From: CAYRTV01 sp964505785 | Lineage (GTDB): Bacteria > Acidobacteriota > Aminicenantia > Aminicenantales > Aminicenantaceae | DNA: 52,704 nt | Assembly: GCA_964505785.1 (NCBI GenBank) | Contig: CAZDJZ010000017.1 | Location: 1-52,704, forward strand | Direction of reading: 5' to 3' | Part shown: in pieces, positions 34,447 to 43,010 of the stretch | How positions within the stretch are numbered: the first letter of the stretch is position 1 | Layout: every line of letters begins with the position of its first letter | Notes under the pieces: model-generated | Seen by the model: only the letters and a program-made list of their open reading frames with translations | Database searches by the model: none | Told to the model about the DNA's origin: nothing | Translations under genes and position numbers: made by a program

Positions 34447-35742
34447 TTGAGTATTGCCTCCCGGAAACGCGTATTGATCGCGGTCATTGTCATAACCGCC
34501 GCCGCCCCCCTTCTTTTTGTCCGCTGGAATGAACCCACCGCCGCCCTCCAGACTATCAAGATGCTGGCTAAAACCGGCGCCCTGTGCGGGACTCTGCTTG
34601 CAGTCTGGCAGCTTCTGCTGGGGTTCCGCCGCCTGGCGGGCCGGGTTTTGACGGATCTCATCTGGGTTCTCAAAAGTCATAAAACCATCGGCCGCTGGGT
34701 CTTATACCTGATTGCCCTCCATCCGGTTTTTATCACCATTTACTATATTATCAAAAAGGGATACAACCCGCTTTTTCTTGAGGGCGACTTTCCCTTCACA
34801 GGATACGTCGTGCTTGGGATGACGGCGATTCTTCTTTTCTTGATTGTTGTGATCACCAGTGTTTATTTCCGCGATAAAATGCGGTGGAAGAACTGGTTCG
34901 GGGTGCATGTCACCAGCTACCTGGCTGTCAGTTTGGTGTTTGTTCACAGCCTGCCGATCGGTATGACGGTCGGGGAGACGGGCCTGGGATTGGTCTGGTG
35001 GGCTCTCAGCGGAGTGGTTGCCGCGGTTCTTCTTTTTAGAGGCGCTTTTCGGCTCGGGGCTTTTACCTTCCGTCATGAAGTAAGCGAAGTGAAACAAGTC
35101 GGTCCGGATGTGGCAAAAATTTCCATGATGCCCGTCGGCCGGCGGGTGAATCCGAAGCCGGGGCAGTTTATCTATATCCAGCGGGGAATCTGGGGATCAG
35201 CCCGGCCCTTCACGGCCTCTCATTATGATGAATCAACCGGAGAACTGGCCGTGACCATCAAAGCCATGGGGCCGGTCACCAAGACGTTTCACAAGATGAA
35301 GCCGGGCGATACCGTCTATGTCGACGGGCCTTACGGTGTTTTCGGGAGGGAGGCGCTGCGGTCGACAAAACCCATTGTCATGATCGCCGGGGGCATCGGG
35401 ATCACCCCTTTTCCCAGATTGATCCGGGCCTTTAAAGAGAAGCCGCGGGATGAAATCGTTTTATTTTTCGGCAATAAGATAACCGAGGAGATCGTCTTCG
35501 GAAAGGAATTAGAGCGGATCGAAGGCCTGCGCGTTGTCCATGTGATCAGCCACGATCCGGATTATCCGGGAGAAACCGGTTTTATTACCCCTGAAATCAT
35601 AAACCGGCATCTGGACAGGCCGCTGCCCGAACATGAATTTCTGATCTGCGGCCCGCCCATCATGACACAGAAACTGGAAGCCGCCTTCCGGGAAGAAGGT
35701 GTGCCGGATGCCCAGATCCACCACGAGATGTTCAGCTACTGA
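34447..35742 (+). CDS. ferric-reductase-like flavocytochrome b
   Basis: A 431-residue membrane oxidoreductase. About six TM segments occupy residues 1-205, with histidines on adjacent helices (HKTIGRWVLYLIALHPVF; HVTSYLAVSLVFVHSL) as haem b ligands. Then come an FAD-binding domain (KPGQFIYIQ ... ARPFTASH) and an NAD(P)-binding domain (MIAGGIGITPFPRL, EFLICGPPIMTQKLE). No ferredoxin domain is present. This is the FRE/NOX superfamily; candidates for the substrate are Fe(III) chelates, quinones or O2. TTG 34447 with AAAGGAAAA upstream is the only start that keeps the first TM helix. It is convergent with the M14 gene, separated by 15 nt. Confidence 0.85.
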   Translation: MSIASRKRVLIAVIVITAAAPLLFVRWNEPTAALQTIKMLAKTGALCGTLLAVWQLLLGFRRLAGRVLTDLIWVLKSHKTIGRWVLYLIALHPVFITIYYIIKKGYNPLFLEGDFPFTGYVVLGMTAILLFLIVVITSVYFRDKMRWKNWFGVHVTSYLAVSLVFVHSLPIGMTVGETGLGLVWWALSGVVAAVLLFRGAFRLGAFTFRHEVSEVKQVGPDVAKISMMPVGRRVNPKPGQFIYIQRGIWGSARPFTASHYDESTGELAVTIKAMGPVTKTFHKMKPGDTVYVDGPYGVFGREALRSTKPIVMIAGGIGITPFPRLIRAFKEKPRDEIVLFFGNKITEEIVFGKELERIEGLRVVHVISHDPDYPGETGFITPEIINRHLDRPLPEHEFLICGPPIMTQKLEAAFREEGVPDAQIHHEMFSY

Positions 35743-35757
35743 GAATCCGGTCAGGGA

Positions 35758-38349
35758 TTATCGTTGACTCGCGGCCGGTCCGTAATAAAGGGAATTAAAA
35801 AACAGCATAAAGGTTCCGTGCGGCTGGGCCCGGTTTTGCGGCCTGAATCCGAACATGATGATCTTGCCTTTTCCATAGTCGGCTTCAATCAGGGCCGGTT
35901 TATTGTGCAGGATATGATCACCGATCAAACGGCCGCTCATAAAGGGATTGCTGCCGGGGTAACGGGCCACAACATCTAAAGATGCCGGCGCGGTTTCAAC
36001 TGATTCGATGAATTCAAAGACGGGGCTTCCGTAAATAAGTAAATTCGCTATTTCATCCATTCCATAGGCGATGGGGTGGGCGGTATCCACCTCGGCTTTG
36101 AGGATCGCACTGGGGCAGAAAAACTCGGTGGAAGGATAGCTGCGGGACACATCCTTTAAAGGAATGTTAAAGTGTTCCAGAGCCAATTGACAAGAGGCAT
36201 TCAGGGTGATCAAAGTTCCGCCGTCCCGGACAAAATCCTGCAGCGCGGATAATCCGTGCTGTCCGATACCGCCGGCATACCGGGGCGGTACCGTTCCTTC
36301 TTCGTGTCCGGTTATAATGCTTTGAGCTGATATATTCGTCAATACAATCACGTCGTATTTTTGTTTGAGCCGGCCGTTCCGGATTTCGGTATCGTGAACC
36401 GTGGTATAGGGAAATTCCCATTGATCGAAGATCCAGCGCGTCCACCCCTCGTCCATATTGGCGGTCCAGGGCTGATAAAGCCCCAACCGCAGGGGCTTAA
36501 TCTTCATTTGTTCCGGAGGAGCGGCGGCTCTGTCTATCTGCAGGTGGAATTCTTCGGCCAAGGATTGAAGCTTTCCGTCTATGCCGCTGCCTGTAACAAT
36601 GACCGCCCCGGCGGGATACGTCTTTCCGTTTGCTGTGAATGCTTTTTCAGCCCAGCCGACTTGAGCTCCGCCGCGCAGCAAGCGGTTTACGGCCCGGTAG
36701 CTGTCCAGAACGTTGTGATCCAGGATATACGCATTGCCGCTGCCGGTGATTTTTCCTTCCGGGAATTCCGCTTCCCGGATCGGCTTCAGCTTTGCTTCAA
36801 AGGGGGCGTCGATTTTGACGGCGTCCACTCCCATTTGATAGGGCAGGGTCCATCCGGTCAGGTCAAAGGTTCTTTCCGGTGGGCCTCCGGCATACAGCCT
36901 TCGGTCGGGATATATTTGCGGGCCCAGGATATCCATAATATACGGGCGGTAAGCTTGGGACAGCAAAACCACATAGGTTCCGGCCGGGTATTCCTCGTTT
37001 TGGGCCGAAAATGATTCTGAGGCCTGATGGAACGTGATTCCGCCCTGCATAAGAATATTCACCATCTTGGCCGCCGTGTTGGGATCTTTTTGGTCTTGGG
37101 GAATGACATAAGCGTAAGGGGCTTCGTTTTTCCCTTTTTCGATGGAATTTCGGGCCATCCGGTACATATTGAGGAGATATTTATTTTTGTGTTTAGCCCC
37201 GGCTTCCAGAAATCCGATGGCGGACCAGTAGGAATACTCAACAATATCCCTGAGCCGCCACCATCCCCCCGTCCAGGGATTGGGATAGTTGATGCTTTGT
37301 TCGTTACCCTGATATCCGAGCCCCCCGTATCTTCCTCCGCCCGACAGCTCGTCGGCTTCCTGAAAAATAGGCGTGGCCAGCGGAATACCGGCGGCTTCGA
37401 ATAAAATGGTCGCGACGTTATGCCATAGGGCGCAGGTATGGATAGCTGACATTCGCCAGTGATTCCATTTGGCATAATGCATCACCCCGCTTTTATCCTG
37501 CTCTTCTAAAATGGTCCGCATATACGCTCCGGTCAATTCGATTTCCCGGGTGACCAGGGGATCTAATGAATGATGCCGCGGGTCATACAAAGGTGATAGA
37601 AAGAGCCGCGCATCGGAATTCCCCATGTGGTGCATATCCATGAATATCTGCGGAAACCATTCATGGTAAAGGATATCATTCACATACCGGGTTTCGATCT
37701 GGGTGAACATGAAAGCATCCCGGTTGTTGTCGTGCCCGACATAGTGATGATAGAGCCAGGGCATAGGGGACGTTTCAAAGGGGGTTCCGACATTCCGGCG
37801 GTACCAGTCGGTAACCATGATATTGCCGTCCGGATTCCAGCTGGGGACAAGCAGAAAGATCACATTATCCAGAATCGATTTGACTTGCGGTGAATGATCG
37901 GTTGCCATGATATAGCCCAATTCCGGTGACATCTGAGTGGGGCCGCATTCCGTGGCATGCATGCTGCAGGTGACCAGAGCAATGACCTTGCCGTCATCGG
38001 CCAGGCGTTTTGCTTCTTCTTCGGGAATATTCCCTTGAGCCAGCTTTTTGGAAATGCTCCTGTATTTTTCCAGATTCGCCAAATTCTCTTGAGATGAGAT
38101 GATGGCTAAAATGAATGGATGTCCAAGAGTGGTTTCTCCCAGCTCCTGCACGTTAATGCGGCCGGAATTTTCCCCCAGAAGCTTGAAGTATTCGACGATC
38201 TTTTCCCATCTGATCAGCTTGAAGTCAGCACCGGGCTTATGCCCGAAAAAAGATTCCGGATCGGGGATATCATTGGGATAAGCATAAACAAGCAAGCCGA
38301 GAATAAAAATTCCGCAAACAGCGAGAGATTGCATGTGTTTGTATTTCAT
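35758..38349 (-). CDS. exported M14-family zinc metallopeptidase
   Basis: An 863-residue protein with a signal peptide (SLAVCGIFILGLLVYAYP). The catalytic domain has the M14 zinc ligands H-x2-E in CSMHATECGPTQ and a distal His in IFMDMHHMGNSD, with WNPDGN and NNRDAFMFTQ between them, as in Acidobacteriota and Bacteroidota M14 carboxypeptidase-like proteins. The C-terminal 350 residues contain a glutamine-amidotransferase-like region (VIVLTNISAQSIITG ... FVRDGGTLITLN), common in this subfamily. ATG 38349 follows AAAGGAG; the longer frame adds 25 residues. The length, about twice a minimal M14 enzyme, is normal for this subfamily. Confidence 0.88.
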   Translation of the reverse strand: MKYKHMQSLAVCGIFILGLLVYAYPNDIPDPESFFGHKPGADFKLIRWEKIVEYFKLLGENSGRINVQELGETTLGHPFILAIISSQENLANLEKYRSISKKLAQGNIPEEEAKRLADDGKVIALVTCSMHATECGPTQMSPELGYIMATDHSPQVKSILDNVIFLLVPSWNPDGNIMVTDWYRRNVGTPFETSPMPWLYHHYVGHDNNRDAFMFTQIETRYVNDILYHEWFPQIFMDMHHMGNSDARLFLSPLYDPRHHSLDPLVTREIELTGAYMRTILEEQDKSGVMHYAKWNHWRMSAIHTCALWHNVATILFEAAGIPLATPIFQEADELSGGGRYGGLGYQGNEQSINYPNPWTGGWWRLRDIVEYSYWSAIGFLEAGAKHKNKYLLNMYRMARNSIEKGKNEAPYAYVIPQDQKDPNTAAKMVNILMQGGITFHQASESFSAQNEEYPAGTYVVLLSQAYRPYIMDILGPQIYPDRRLYAGGPPERTFDLTGWTLPYQMGVDAVKIDAPFEAKLKPIREAEFPEGKITGSGNAYILDHNVLDSYRAVNRLLRGGAQVGWAEKAFTANGKTYPAGAVIVTGSGIDGKLQSLAEEFHLQIDRAAAPPEQMKIKPLRLGLYQPWTANMDEGWTRWIFDQWEFPYTTVHDTEIRNGRLKQKYDVIVLTNISAQSIITGHEEGTVPPRYAGGIGQHGLSALQDFVRDGGTLITLNASCQLALEHFNIPLKDVSRSYPSTEFFCPSAILKAEVDTAHPIAYGMDEIANLLIYGSPVFEFIESVETAPASLDVVARYPGSNPFMSGRLIGDHILHNKPALIEADYGKGKIIMFGFRPQNRAQPHGTFMLFFNSLYYGPAASQR

Positions 38350-38574
38350 GGCGGCACTCCTTTTTCCTACCCATGATACAAATAAAGACCTGTTCCTATC
38401 AACAATATTCTTGATGTTGATCATAGACCCGCCTTGCTATGGATTGAACATGTGCATTGAATAGTTCACATCTTATTATCCACGTTTCATTTTACTATTC
38501 AGGGATTTCAGTTGTTGGCCATATTCATTTCGATAAACAAAATTTTGTTATTCACATTTGTAAAAATGAATTCT

Positions 38575-38850
38575 CTACTTGTAAGCATCTTTTCTATGAA
38601 CCTTATCAATTATGAATACAATTATTTTCTCATTATCAATTGTATAGAATAACCTATAGTCTCCAATGCGAAAGCGTAAGAATTCTGAGTAATTGCCTTT
38701 TAATCTTTTTATATTTGGTCCAAAGAATGGATTTCTTCTCAAAAGGGGATATACATATTCTTCTATTTTTTTATACAGTCTTTTGTATTCGTTTTTTTGT
38801 ATTTTCTTTTTAAAACTGTCTGTTTCTGCAATTTTAAATCTATCCGACAA
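38575..38850 (-). CDS. RelE/ParE-family toxin
   Basis: A 91-residue basic protein: helix-rich start (TDSFKKKIQKNEYKRLYKKI), then PFFGPNIKRLKGNYSEFLRF and the characteristic strand series RIGDYRLFYTIDNEKIIVF, IIDKVHRKDAYK. The RIGDYRLFY ... HRKDAY pattern marks the RelE/ParE fold, whose members cut ribosome-bound mRNA or poison gyrase. Its start overlaps the upstream antitoxin gene by 11 nt. AT-rich like other accessory genes here. Confidence 0.9.
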   Translation of the reverse strand: MSDRFKIAETDSFKKKIQKNEYKRLYKKIEEYVYPLLRRNPFFGPNIKRLKGNYSEFLRFRIGDYRLFYTIDNEKIIVFIIDKVHRKDAYK

Positions 38851-39082
38851 TTGAATATTTTCCTTCCGAAATTTCCTTCTTCCCTTTATTCAGACTGTTT
38901 AAGAGAGATTTGTCCTTAAGGATCTCTTGCATTTCAGAATCAGATACGAAATTTTCTTCGGTTAAATAGGCTATTGTAGCGTATTCAATGAAATTTGAAA
39001 TGGAGCGGCGTTCTCCTTCAGCTGCAGTTTTTATCATGTGATAAGTATCATCATCTATTCGAATGGTAATAGTCTTGGCCAT
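38840..39082 (-). CDS. ribbon-helix-helix antitoxin partner of RelE/ParE toxin
   Basis: An 80-residue protein beginning AKTITIRIDDDTYHMIKTAA followed by EGERRSISNFIEYA, which is the RHH/CopG DNA-binding pattern (short strand plus two helices). The acidic tail (SDSEMQEILKDKSLLNSLNK) would wrap the toxin. It precedes and overlaps the toxin gene. An AT-rich stretch with two ATGAAT repeats just upstream may be the operator. The pair sits right beside an attC-like site. Confidence 0.85.
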   Translation of the reverse strand: MAKTITIRIDDDTYHMIKTAAEGERRSISNFIEYATIAYLTEENFVSDSEMQEILKDKSLLNSLNKGKKEISEGKYSIVG

Positions 39083-39185
39083 ATCATCACCTCTTATTCT
39101 ATTTTATTCATAAATATTCATATTGGCAATTAGAAGTGTTTATGTGTTATTTGTATAATTTATTAAATATATCTAAATTTGGGCC

Positions 39186-39255
39186 GGATAACGTTGAAAT
39201 CACACTTCGTGTGACGCGGCAGCGGCATACGATAGTGTGCATTTCTTGGTTGGGC
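39186..39255 (-). other. integron attC-like site 1
   Basis: Read on the minus strand: GCCCAAC (R'' core, perfect RYYYAAC), nine nucleotides ending in an unpaired G (CAAGAAATG), CACAC, a central loop, GTGTG, eight nucleotides (ATTTCAAC), then GTTATCC (R' core). The two arms pair as GAAAT(G)CACAC with GTGTGATTTC, leaving the single bulged G expected of attC sites. It directly follows the stop of the SDR gene on the same strand. Its spacing is identical to that of the site at 41447-41574. The R' core deviates from GTTRRRY at two positions. Confidence 0.7.
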
Positions 39256-39279
39256 TTTCTCGTTCTGCGCGTCCCCTAA

Positions 39280-40068
39280 TCATAGCTTGTCATATGGCTC
39301 CGGCTGGGTTCCATCGGTGTCTGTGAACCCGTATTCTCTCGCTATCTCGGCTACGACAAGAATCTGTCCCGTTTTTTTCATGATATTTGGATCAGAAGCC
39401 ACAGCGGCCACTGCCCTTCCTACGAATTGAGCTGATTCCCTCTTTGGTTTGCGAGTCTTCTTCACGTCGATCACGTGGCCCGGATACAGCGAAATGGAAG
39501 CAACATTGTGCGGCGCCAATTCCAAGGCCATGTCTTGGGCCAACCGATCAACCGCAGCCTTGGACACGCCGTAGGGGACATTGTCATAGTACCTACGTCC
39601 GGCGTAGAATGAAATGCTGACGATCAGGCCGTGTCCCTGATTCTGCATCATCTGCGCGGCAAAGACACTGGCAATGTAGTTCGAGCGTACACCCACGATG
39701 TGCATATCGTCCCAAAGGTCGAGGGGTTGTCTCCAGAACGGATCTTTCCACTTGAAGCCAGGATTGGCCTTTCGGTTTCGGAGACGCTGGTACCCGCCCC
39801 AAGCATTGTTTACCAGCACATCCAAGCGCCCCTCACGCTCGTTGATTTGCTAGAATACGGCCTTTACCTGTTCATCGTCCTGATGGTCGCAAGGGACATA
39901 AATCCCCCGTCCGCCAAGCGCACTGACTTCTGCAGCTACTCTGGCAGTAACTGATCTGCCGGTCATGTAGACCGTGGCCCCCGCCTCACCTAAACCAAGA
40001 GCAATCCCTCTGCCGACGTTTCGGCTAGCGCCTGTGACCAGTGCAACTTGTCCTCTAAGTGACGACAT
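39280..40068 (-). pseudogene. short-chain dehydrogenase/reductase (DHRS1-like) with internal amber stop
   Basis: A single frame of 263 codons interrupted once by TAG (39850-39852). Before it: VALVTGASRNVGRGIALGLG (NAD-binding Gly motif). After it: RLDVLVNNAWGG, then ISFYAGRRYYDNVPYGVSKA with the catalytic Ser, Tyr and Lys, and YPGHV. Order and motifs match DHRS1-type SDRs, in which the interrupted position is a Glu in F-E-Q-V/I; GAG to TAG is a one-base change. The frame is otherwise intact, so the mutation is recent, or the stop is suppressed, or the base is miscalled. The gene is immediately followed by an attC-like site and preceded on the same strand by a GTTGGGC core (40098 region), the expected outline of a gene cassette. 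Confidence 0.85.
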
Positions 40069-40577
40069 AACAACTCCTCGATACGTTCCGTTTTCTCATG
40101 CCCAACATATATGATACGGCTATTTCTCTTGCGGGATTGCGGCTATTATCGCTGTATAGCGGCATATGCAGCCTGAGATAATTTTTGTTTTCCTCTGGGT
40201 AATACTACTTCTGTCATGAAAAACCCGTCCCTTACCAATACAGTTATCCATCAAATATTGCTGTCTAAAATGATATTATCAAAACTATTTTCAGAAATCC
40301 AGGGAGAAGTTTGAGAAATGGATTCCTGCTTGAAGAAATCTTGATTTCTCGACCCAATTATTAATAATATGTATATAGGCGGCAAATTTATCTGCATAAC
40401 CAGTCCGGTTAAAGAGAATAGTGAGATGGAAGGTGTTCTTATCTTATACGCTATCGGGAGCTTTTTCCAATCTGGATAATGGAAAAGGAAGCGTTAAAAT
40501 CTCTAATTCAACCAAAGAAATGGCCGTATAATATTTGTTATATGTAAAAATATTTCATCGAAAATTGGGAGAAGATA
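40069..40577. other. intergenic region between divergent genes
   Basis: Of 508 nt, no convincing gene. Near 40100 the minus strand reads GTTGGGC, a match to the integron core GTTRRRY, just upstream of the SDR gene. TTTGTTATATG (about 40534) resembles the outer arm of the attC-like site at 41447. No complete third attC could be assembled. The sequence is AT-rich and without clear promoters. Confidence 0.5.
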
Positions 40578-40976
40578 ATGGATAAGAGAACAATTAGCTC
40601 AGCTATTCAAAATAGGAAAGATCACGAACAACCGTCTGCCATCAGGGAAAAAGGAATGCGCTATCATCATATTGGTATCCCAACAGATCAACCTAAACCA
40701 AATGAAAAATATTTGGAACAGTATAAATTTTATGTTTCTGGCTTCGAATCAAGTGAATTCGGCATAGAATGGATGCGCTTCGAAAAGGATAGCCCCATAT
40801 CTGAATTAATCCAAAAAGTGCCACATATAGCGTTTGAAGTAGATAATCTCGAGGAAGCAATTGAAGGTAATGAGTTGATAGGAGAAGTAAGCTCTCCCTC
40901 ACCAGGTGTCCGAGTTGCAATGATAGTTGAAAATGGTGTTCCAGTTGAATTCTTAGAGTTTGATAAAAAGCAATAA
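40578..40976 (+). CDS. VOC-family (glyoxalase-like) protein
   Basis: A 132-residue protein whose core (MRYHHIGIPTDQPKPNEKYL ... HIAFEVDNLEEAIEG ... VENGVPVEFLEF) follows the single-unit vicinal-oxygen-chelate pattern: an N-terminal metal-ligand His in HHIGIP, a second His in PHIAFEV and a Glu in VEFLEF. Substrate unknown. GGGAGAAG precedes ATG 40578; an internal ATG 26 codons later would remove a charged leader. It is 33 nt from the DUF3788 gene and shares its strand, so both may lie in one cassette. Confidence 0.8.
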   Translation: MDKRTISSAIQNRKDHEQPSAIREKGMRYHHIGIPTDQPKPNEKYLEQYKFYVSGFESSEFGIEWMRFEKDSPISELIQKVPHIAFEVDNLEEAIEGNELIGEVSSPSPGVRVAMIVENGVPVEFLEFDKKQ

Positions 40977-41009
40977 TGCAGGCAACTCAAATAAAATGAG
41001 AGGAAAAAG

Positions 41010-41435
41010 TTGGAAACCATAAATAACGTTGAATTACGAGATGAAAACGTCTATCCCAGTGAAGAAGTACTTAGCGCCGTATTAGAAAATTCATTTAAAG
41101 CATATCTCTCTCTTCTGGAAGTTTTTACTAATAATGATATGACTTGCGAGTGGAGATATTATCGTGATGGAAAAGCCTGGTTATGTAAAGTACAAAAAAA
41201 GAAGAGAACTATCGTCTGGATGTCTGCCTGGAAAGGATTTATGCAGGCAGCAATTTATTTCCCCGAGAGATATATGGAAGAGGTCTATAGCTTAGACATT
41301 AGCGAGGAACTAAAAGAGAAGTTTAAATCAACAAAAAATGTGGGGAAATCTAAACCATGTATATTTCAAATACAGGATAAGAATATATTTGGTGATTTTG
41401 AAAAAATGATGAATCTGAAAATAAAGTGCAAGTAA
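41010..41435 (+). CDS. DUF3788 family protein
   Basis: A 141-residue soluble protein with the DUF3788 pattern CEWRYYRDGKAWLCKVQKKK followed by RTIVWMSAW. The start is a TTG (41010) behind GAGGAAAAAG. Function unknown; related proteins are common in integron cassettes and small accessory loci. The stop codon is only 11 nt before an attC-like site, which is exactly how a cassette gene is placed. Confidence 0.75.
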   Translation: METINNVELRDENVYPSEEVLSAVLENSFKAYLSLLEVFTNNDMTCEWRYYRDGKAWLCKVQKKKRTIVWMSAWKGFMQAAIYFPERYMEEVYSLDISEELKEKFKSTKNVGKSKPCIFQIQDKNIFGDFEKMMNLKIKCK

Positions 41436-41446
41436 TGTGAAAAACC

Positions 41447-41574
41447 ATATAACAAGCAAATGCAGCCGATTTTAACCGCAGATTCGTTCAGGCACAATTC
41501 TGGACAGTTTCATTTTCAATTGTTTTACTCAAGTTTCTCTGATGCGGTTAAAACGGCTGATTTAATTGTTAGCT
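41447..41574 (+). other. integron attC-like site 2
   Basis: R'' core ATATAAC (41447-41453), nine nucleotides ending in an unpaired G (AAGCAAATG), CAGCCGATTTTAACCGCA (41463-41480), a loop of about 60 nt, TGCGGTTAAAACGGCTG (41543-41559), eight nucleotides (ATTTAATT), R' core GTTAGCT (41568-41574). The arms pair over about 17 bp with one bulged G next to CAGCC, the standard attC arrangement, and total length (128 nt) is within the known range. It lies between the DUF3788 and YdeI-like genes, so it would mark a cassette junction. Confidence 0.78.
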
Positions 41575-41603
41575 CGGCCTAAATAAAGGAGTATTGTCTT
41601 CTC

Positions 41604-42164
41604 GTGGAAATAACTGAGACTCTATACGTAAGCACAAGAAAAGAATGGCGAATGTGGCTCCAAGATAATTACAAGTCGAGCGAGGAGATCTGGCTGATAT
41701 ATTACCGAAAGGAAACTGGGCGTCCGAGCTTATCGTACAATACAGCCGTTGAAGAAGCACTGTGCTTTGGATGGATTGATAGCATCCGCAAGACTATTGA
41801 TGACGAGAAGTATGCCCAGCGTTTTTCCCGGAGAAATCGTGGAAGTTCTTACTCCCAGACCAATAAGGAGAGGCTCGCGTATCTAGATAATGAAGGAAAG
41901 CTAACCCAAGAAGTTCAGCTTGAGTTGAGAGATAATCGTCCGGAGGATTTTGAGATACCGGAAGACATCATTGCTGCCTTGAAATCAAATGAAGCGGCCT
42001 GGGAGTTCTTCAAAGCTGCTTCGCCTTCCTACCAGCGGATCCGAGCAGCCTACGTTGATCATGCAAGAAATCGCCCGGGAGAGTTCGAAAAGCGCCTTGA
42101 TAATCTTGTTGAGAAGAGCGCTCGAGGTAAGCCGTTTGGTTACTTCATCGAAAAGTTCTATTGA
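41604..42164 (+). CDS. YdeI/OmpD-associated family protein
   Basis: A 186-residue protein with the family signature: STRKEWRMWLQDNYKSSEEI, WLIYYRKETGRPSLSYNTAV followed by EEALCFGWIDSIRKTIDDEK, then the FSRRNRGSSYSQTNKER motif. This family is annotated as YdeI or bacteriocin-protection protein, with no settled biochemistry. GTG start at 41604, 30 nt after the attC-like core, as expected for the first gene of a cassette. AAAGGAG is visible upstream (about 41585). Confidence 0.85.
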   Translation: MEITETLYVSTRKEWRMWLQDNYKSSEEIWLIYYRKETGRPSLSYNTAVEEALCFGWIDSIRKTIDDEKYAQRFSRRNRGSSYSQTNKERLAYLDNEGKLTQEVQLELRDNRPEDFEIPEDIIAALKSNEAAWEFFKAASPSYQRIRAAYVDHARNRPGEFEKRLDNLVEKSARGKPFGYFIEKFY

Positions 42165-42334
42165 TAAGCAACGAGAAATCTATTCTGGGGGGCACGTTTC
42201 CACGAGGAACCGGTACCGATTCATTCGGTGAGACAGTCTAAGATTCCGCCTGTCTGGGCCGTTGTCGATCGAATCGATAACCTTTTATTACTTTATTCAG
42301 TTCATATAAAGAACTCAATTCTCTAAACACTTTG

Positions 42335-42844
42335 TCAATTTTCTTCATTTTCCGCTGCTTTTAGGCTTTTTATATCCACTTTGTCTTGATCAGAGTTCCT
42401 TTGTCTTTTCATCCAAATAAGATCTTTCTTTGCAGCAAGCCGAATAGCCCCATGTTCAGATTCAGCTTTTAAAGCATCCTTAATGATTTGTCTTGATTTT
42501 TCTTCATTTGCCGTAATGATATCAAGCTGAAAAATGTCATCACCCTCAGTTTTAATAAAACGATGTAAAGTCATATTCACATTTTTGAATGTCCAAGGGC
42601 GAGTGGATTCTGAAAAGCCTTCATCTGAAAGGATTTGTTTTAGCCGGTCTATGTCTTCGGGAAAAATTAATATATCTATATCTTGAGTAAATCGCGGGGT
42701 TGCATGAAAGGCTAATGCTACTCCCCCGACAACAGCATAAGATAGATTTTCCCTCTCTATATGATTAATAAGTTTTGGGAATTCATCGAAAATATTCACT
42801 ACATTGATATTATGCAAGTATCTTAATAATATTACAACTCTCAC
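42335..42844 (-). CDS. nucleotidyltransferase (AbiEii/AbiGii-like or MNT) protein
   Basis: A 169-residue protein with the nucleotidyltransferase core SYAVVGGVALAFHATPRFTQ followed by DIDILI (GG...DxD), and a C-terminal KDLIWMKRQRNSDQDKVDIK that is typical of small stand-alone members linked to toxin-antitoxin or abortive-infection loci. The start is unclear: GTG 42844 is given, but GTG 42799 (MNIFDEFPKL) would trim a non-conserved leader. No partner gene is adjacent; the upstream DNA on this strand holds a lysA remnant. Confidence 0.7.
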   Translation of the reverse strand: MRVVILLRYLHNINVVNIFDEFPKLINHIERENLSYAVVGGVALAFHATPRFTQDIDILIFPEDIDRLKQILSDEGFSESTRPWTFKNVNMTLHRFIKTEGDDIFQLDIITANEEKSRQIIKDALKAESEHGAIRLAAKKDLIWMKRQRNSDQDKVDIKSLKAAENEEN

Positions 42845-42863
42845 TTTTCATGAACAACCCGGA

Positions 42864-43010
42864 TCAAATCAAAATTTCTTGCGGGATATCGCGCAGGTTA
42901 AAGCGGGAGGCCATGGACCGGCAGTAGGTGCCGGCCACCAGCATGGCCAGAATATCACCGCTTTTCGGTTCCGGAATGGGAATTTCACGGGCGTAAAGAT
43001 CACCGGTGAG
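42864..43010 (-). pseudogene. 3' remnant of diaminopimelate decarboxylase (lysA)
   Basis: A 48-codon open stretch reading GDLYAREIPIPEPKSGDILA followed by MLVAGTYCRSMASRFN and ending at a TGA. It matches the C-terminal PLP-binding end of group IV decarboxylases, in which GD-LAV-xTGAYxxSMAS-YN is characteristic. The rest of the enzyme (about 350 residues) is missing and a stop codon lies directly upstream, so this is a relic rather than a small gene. I assign it from the motif; alignment is needed to separate lysA from carboxynorspermidine decarboxylase. Confidence 0.6.

Noticed and set aside
40097..40200. Complete attC site upstream of the SDR gene
   Set aside because: A GTTGGGC core is present, but the matching inner arm is absent, so only a possible cassette boundary is noted.
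42165..42334. Third attC site after the YdeI-like gene
   Set aside because: No pair of RYYYAAC/GTTRRRY cores with complementary arms could be found there.
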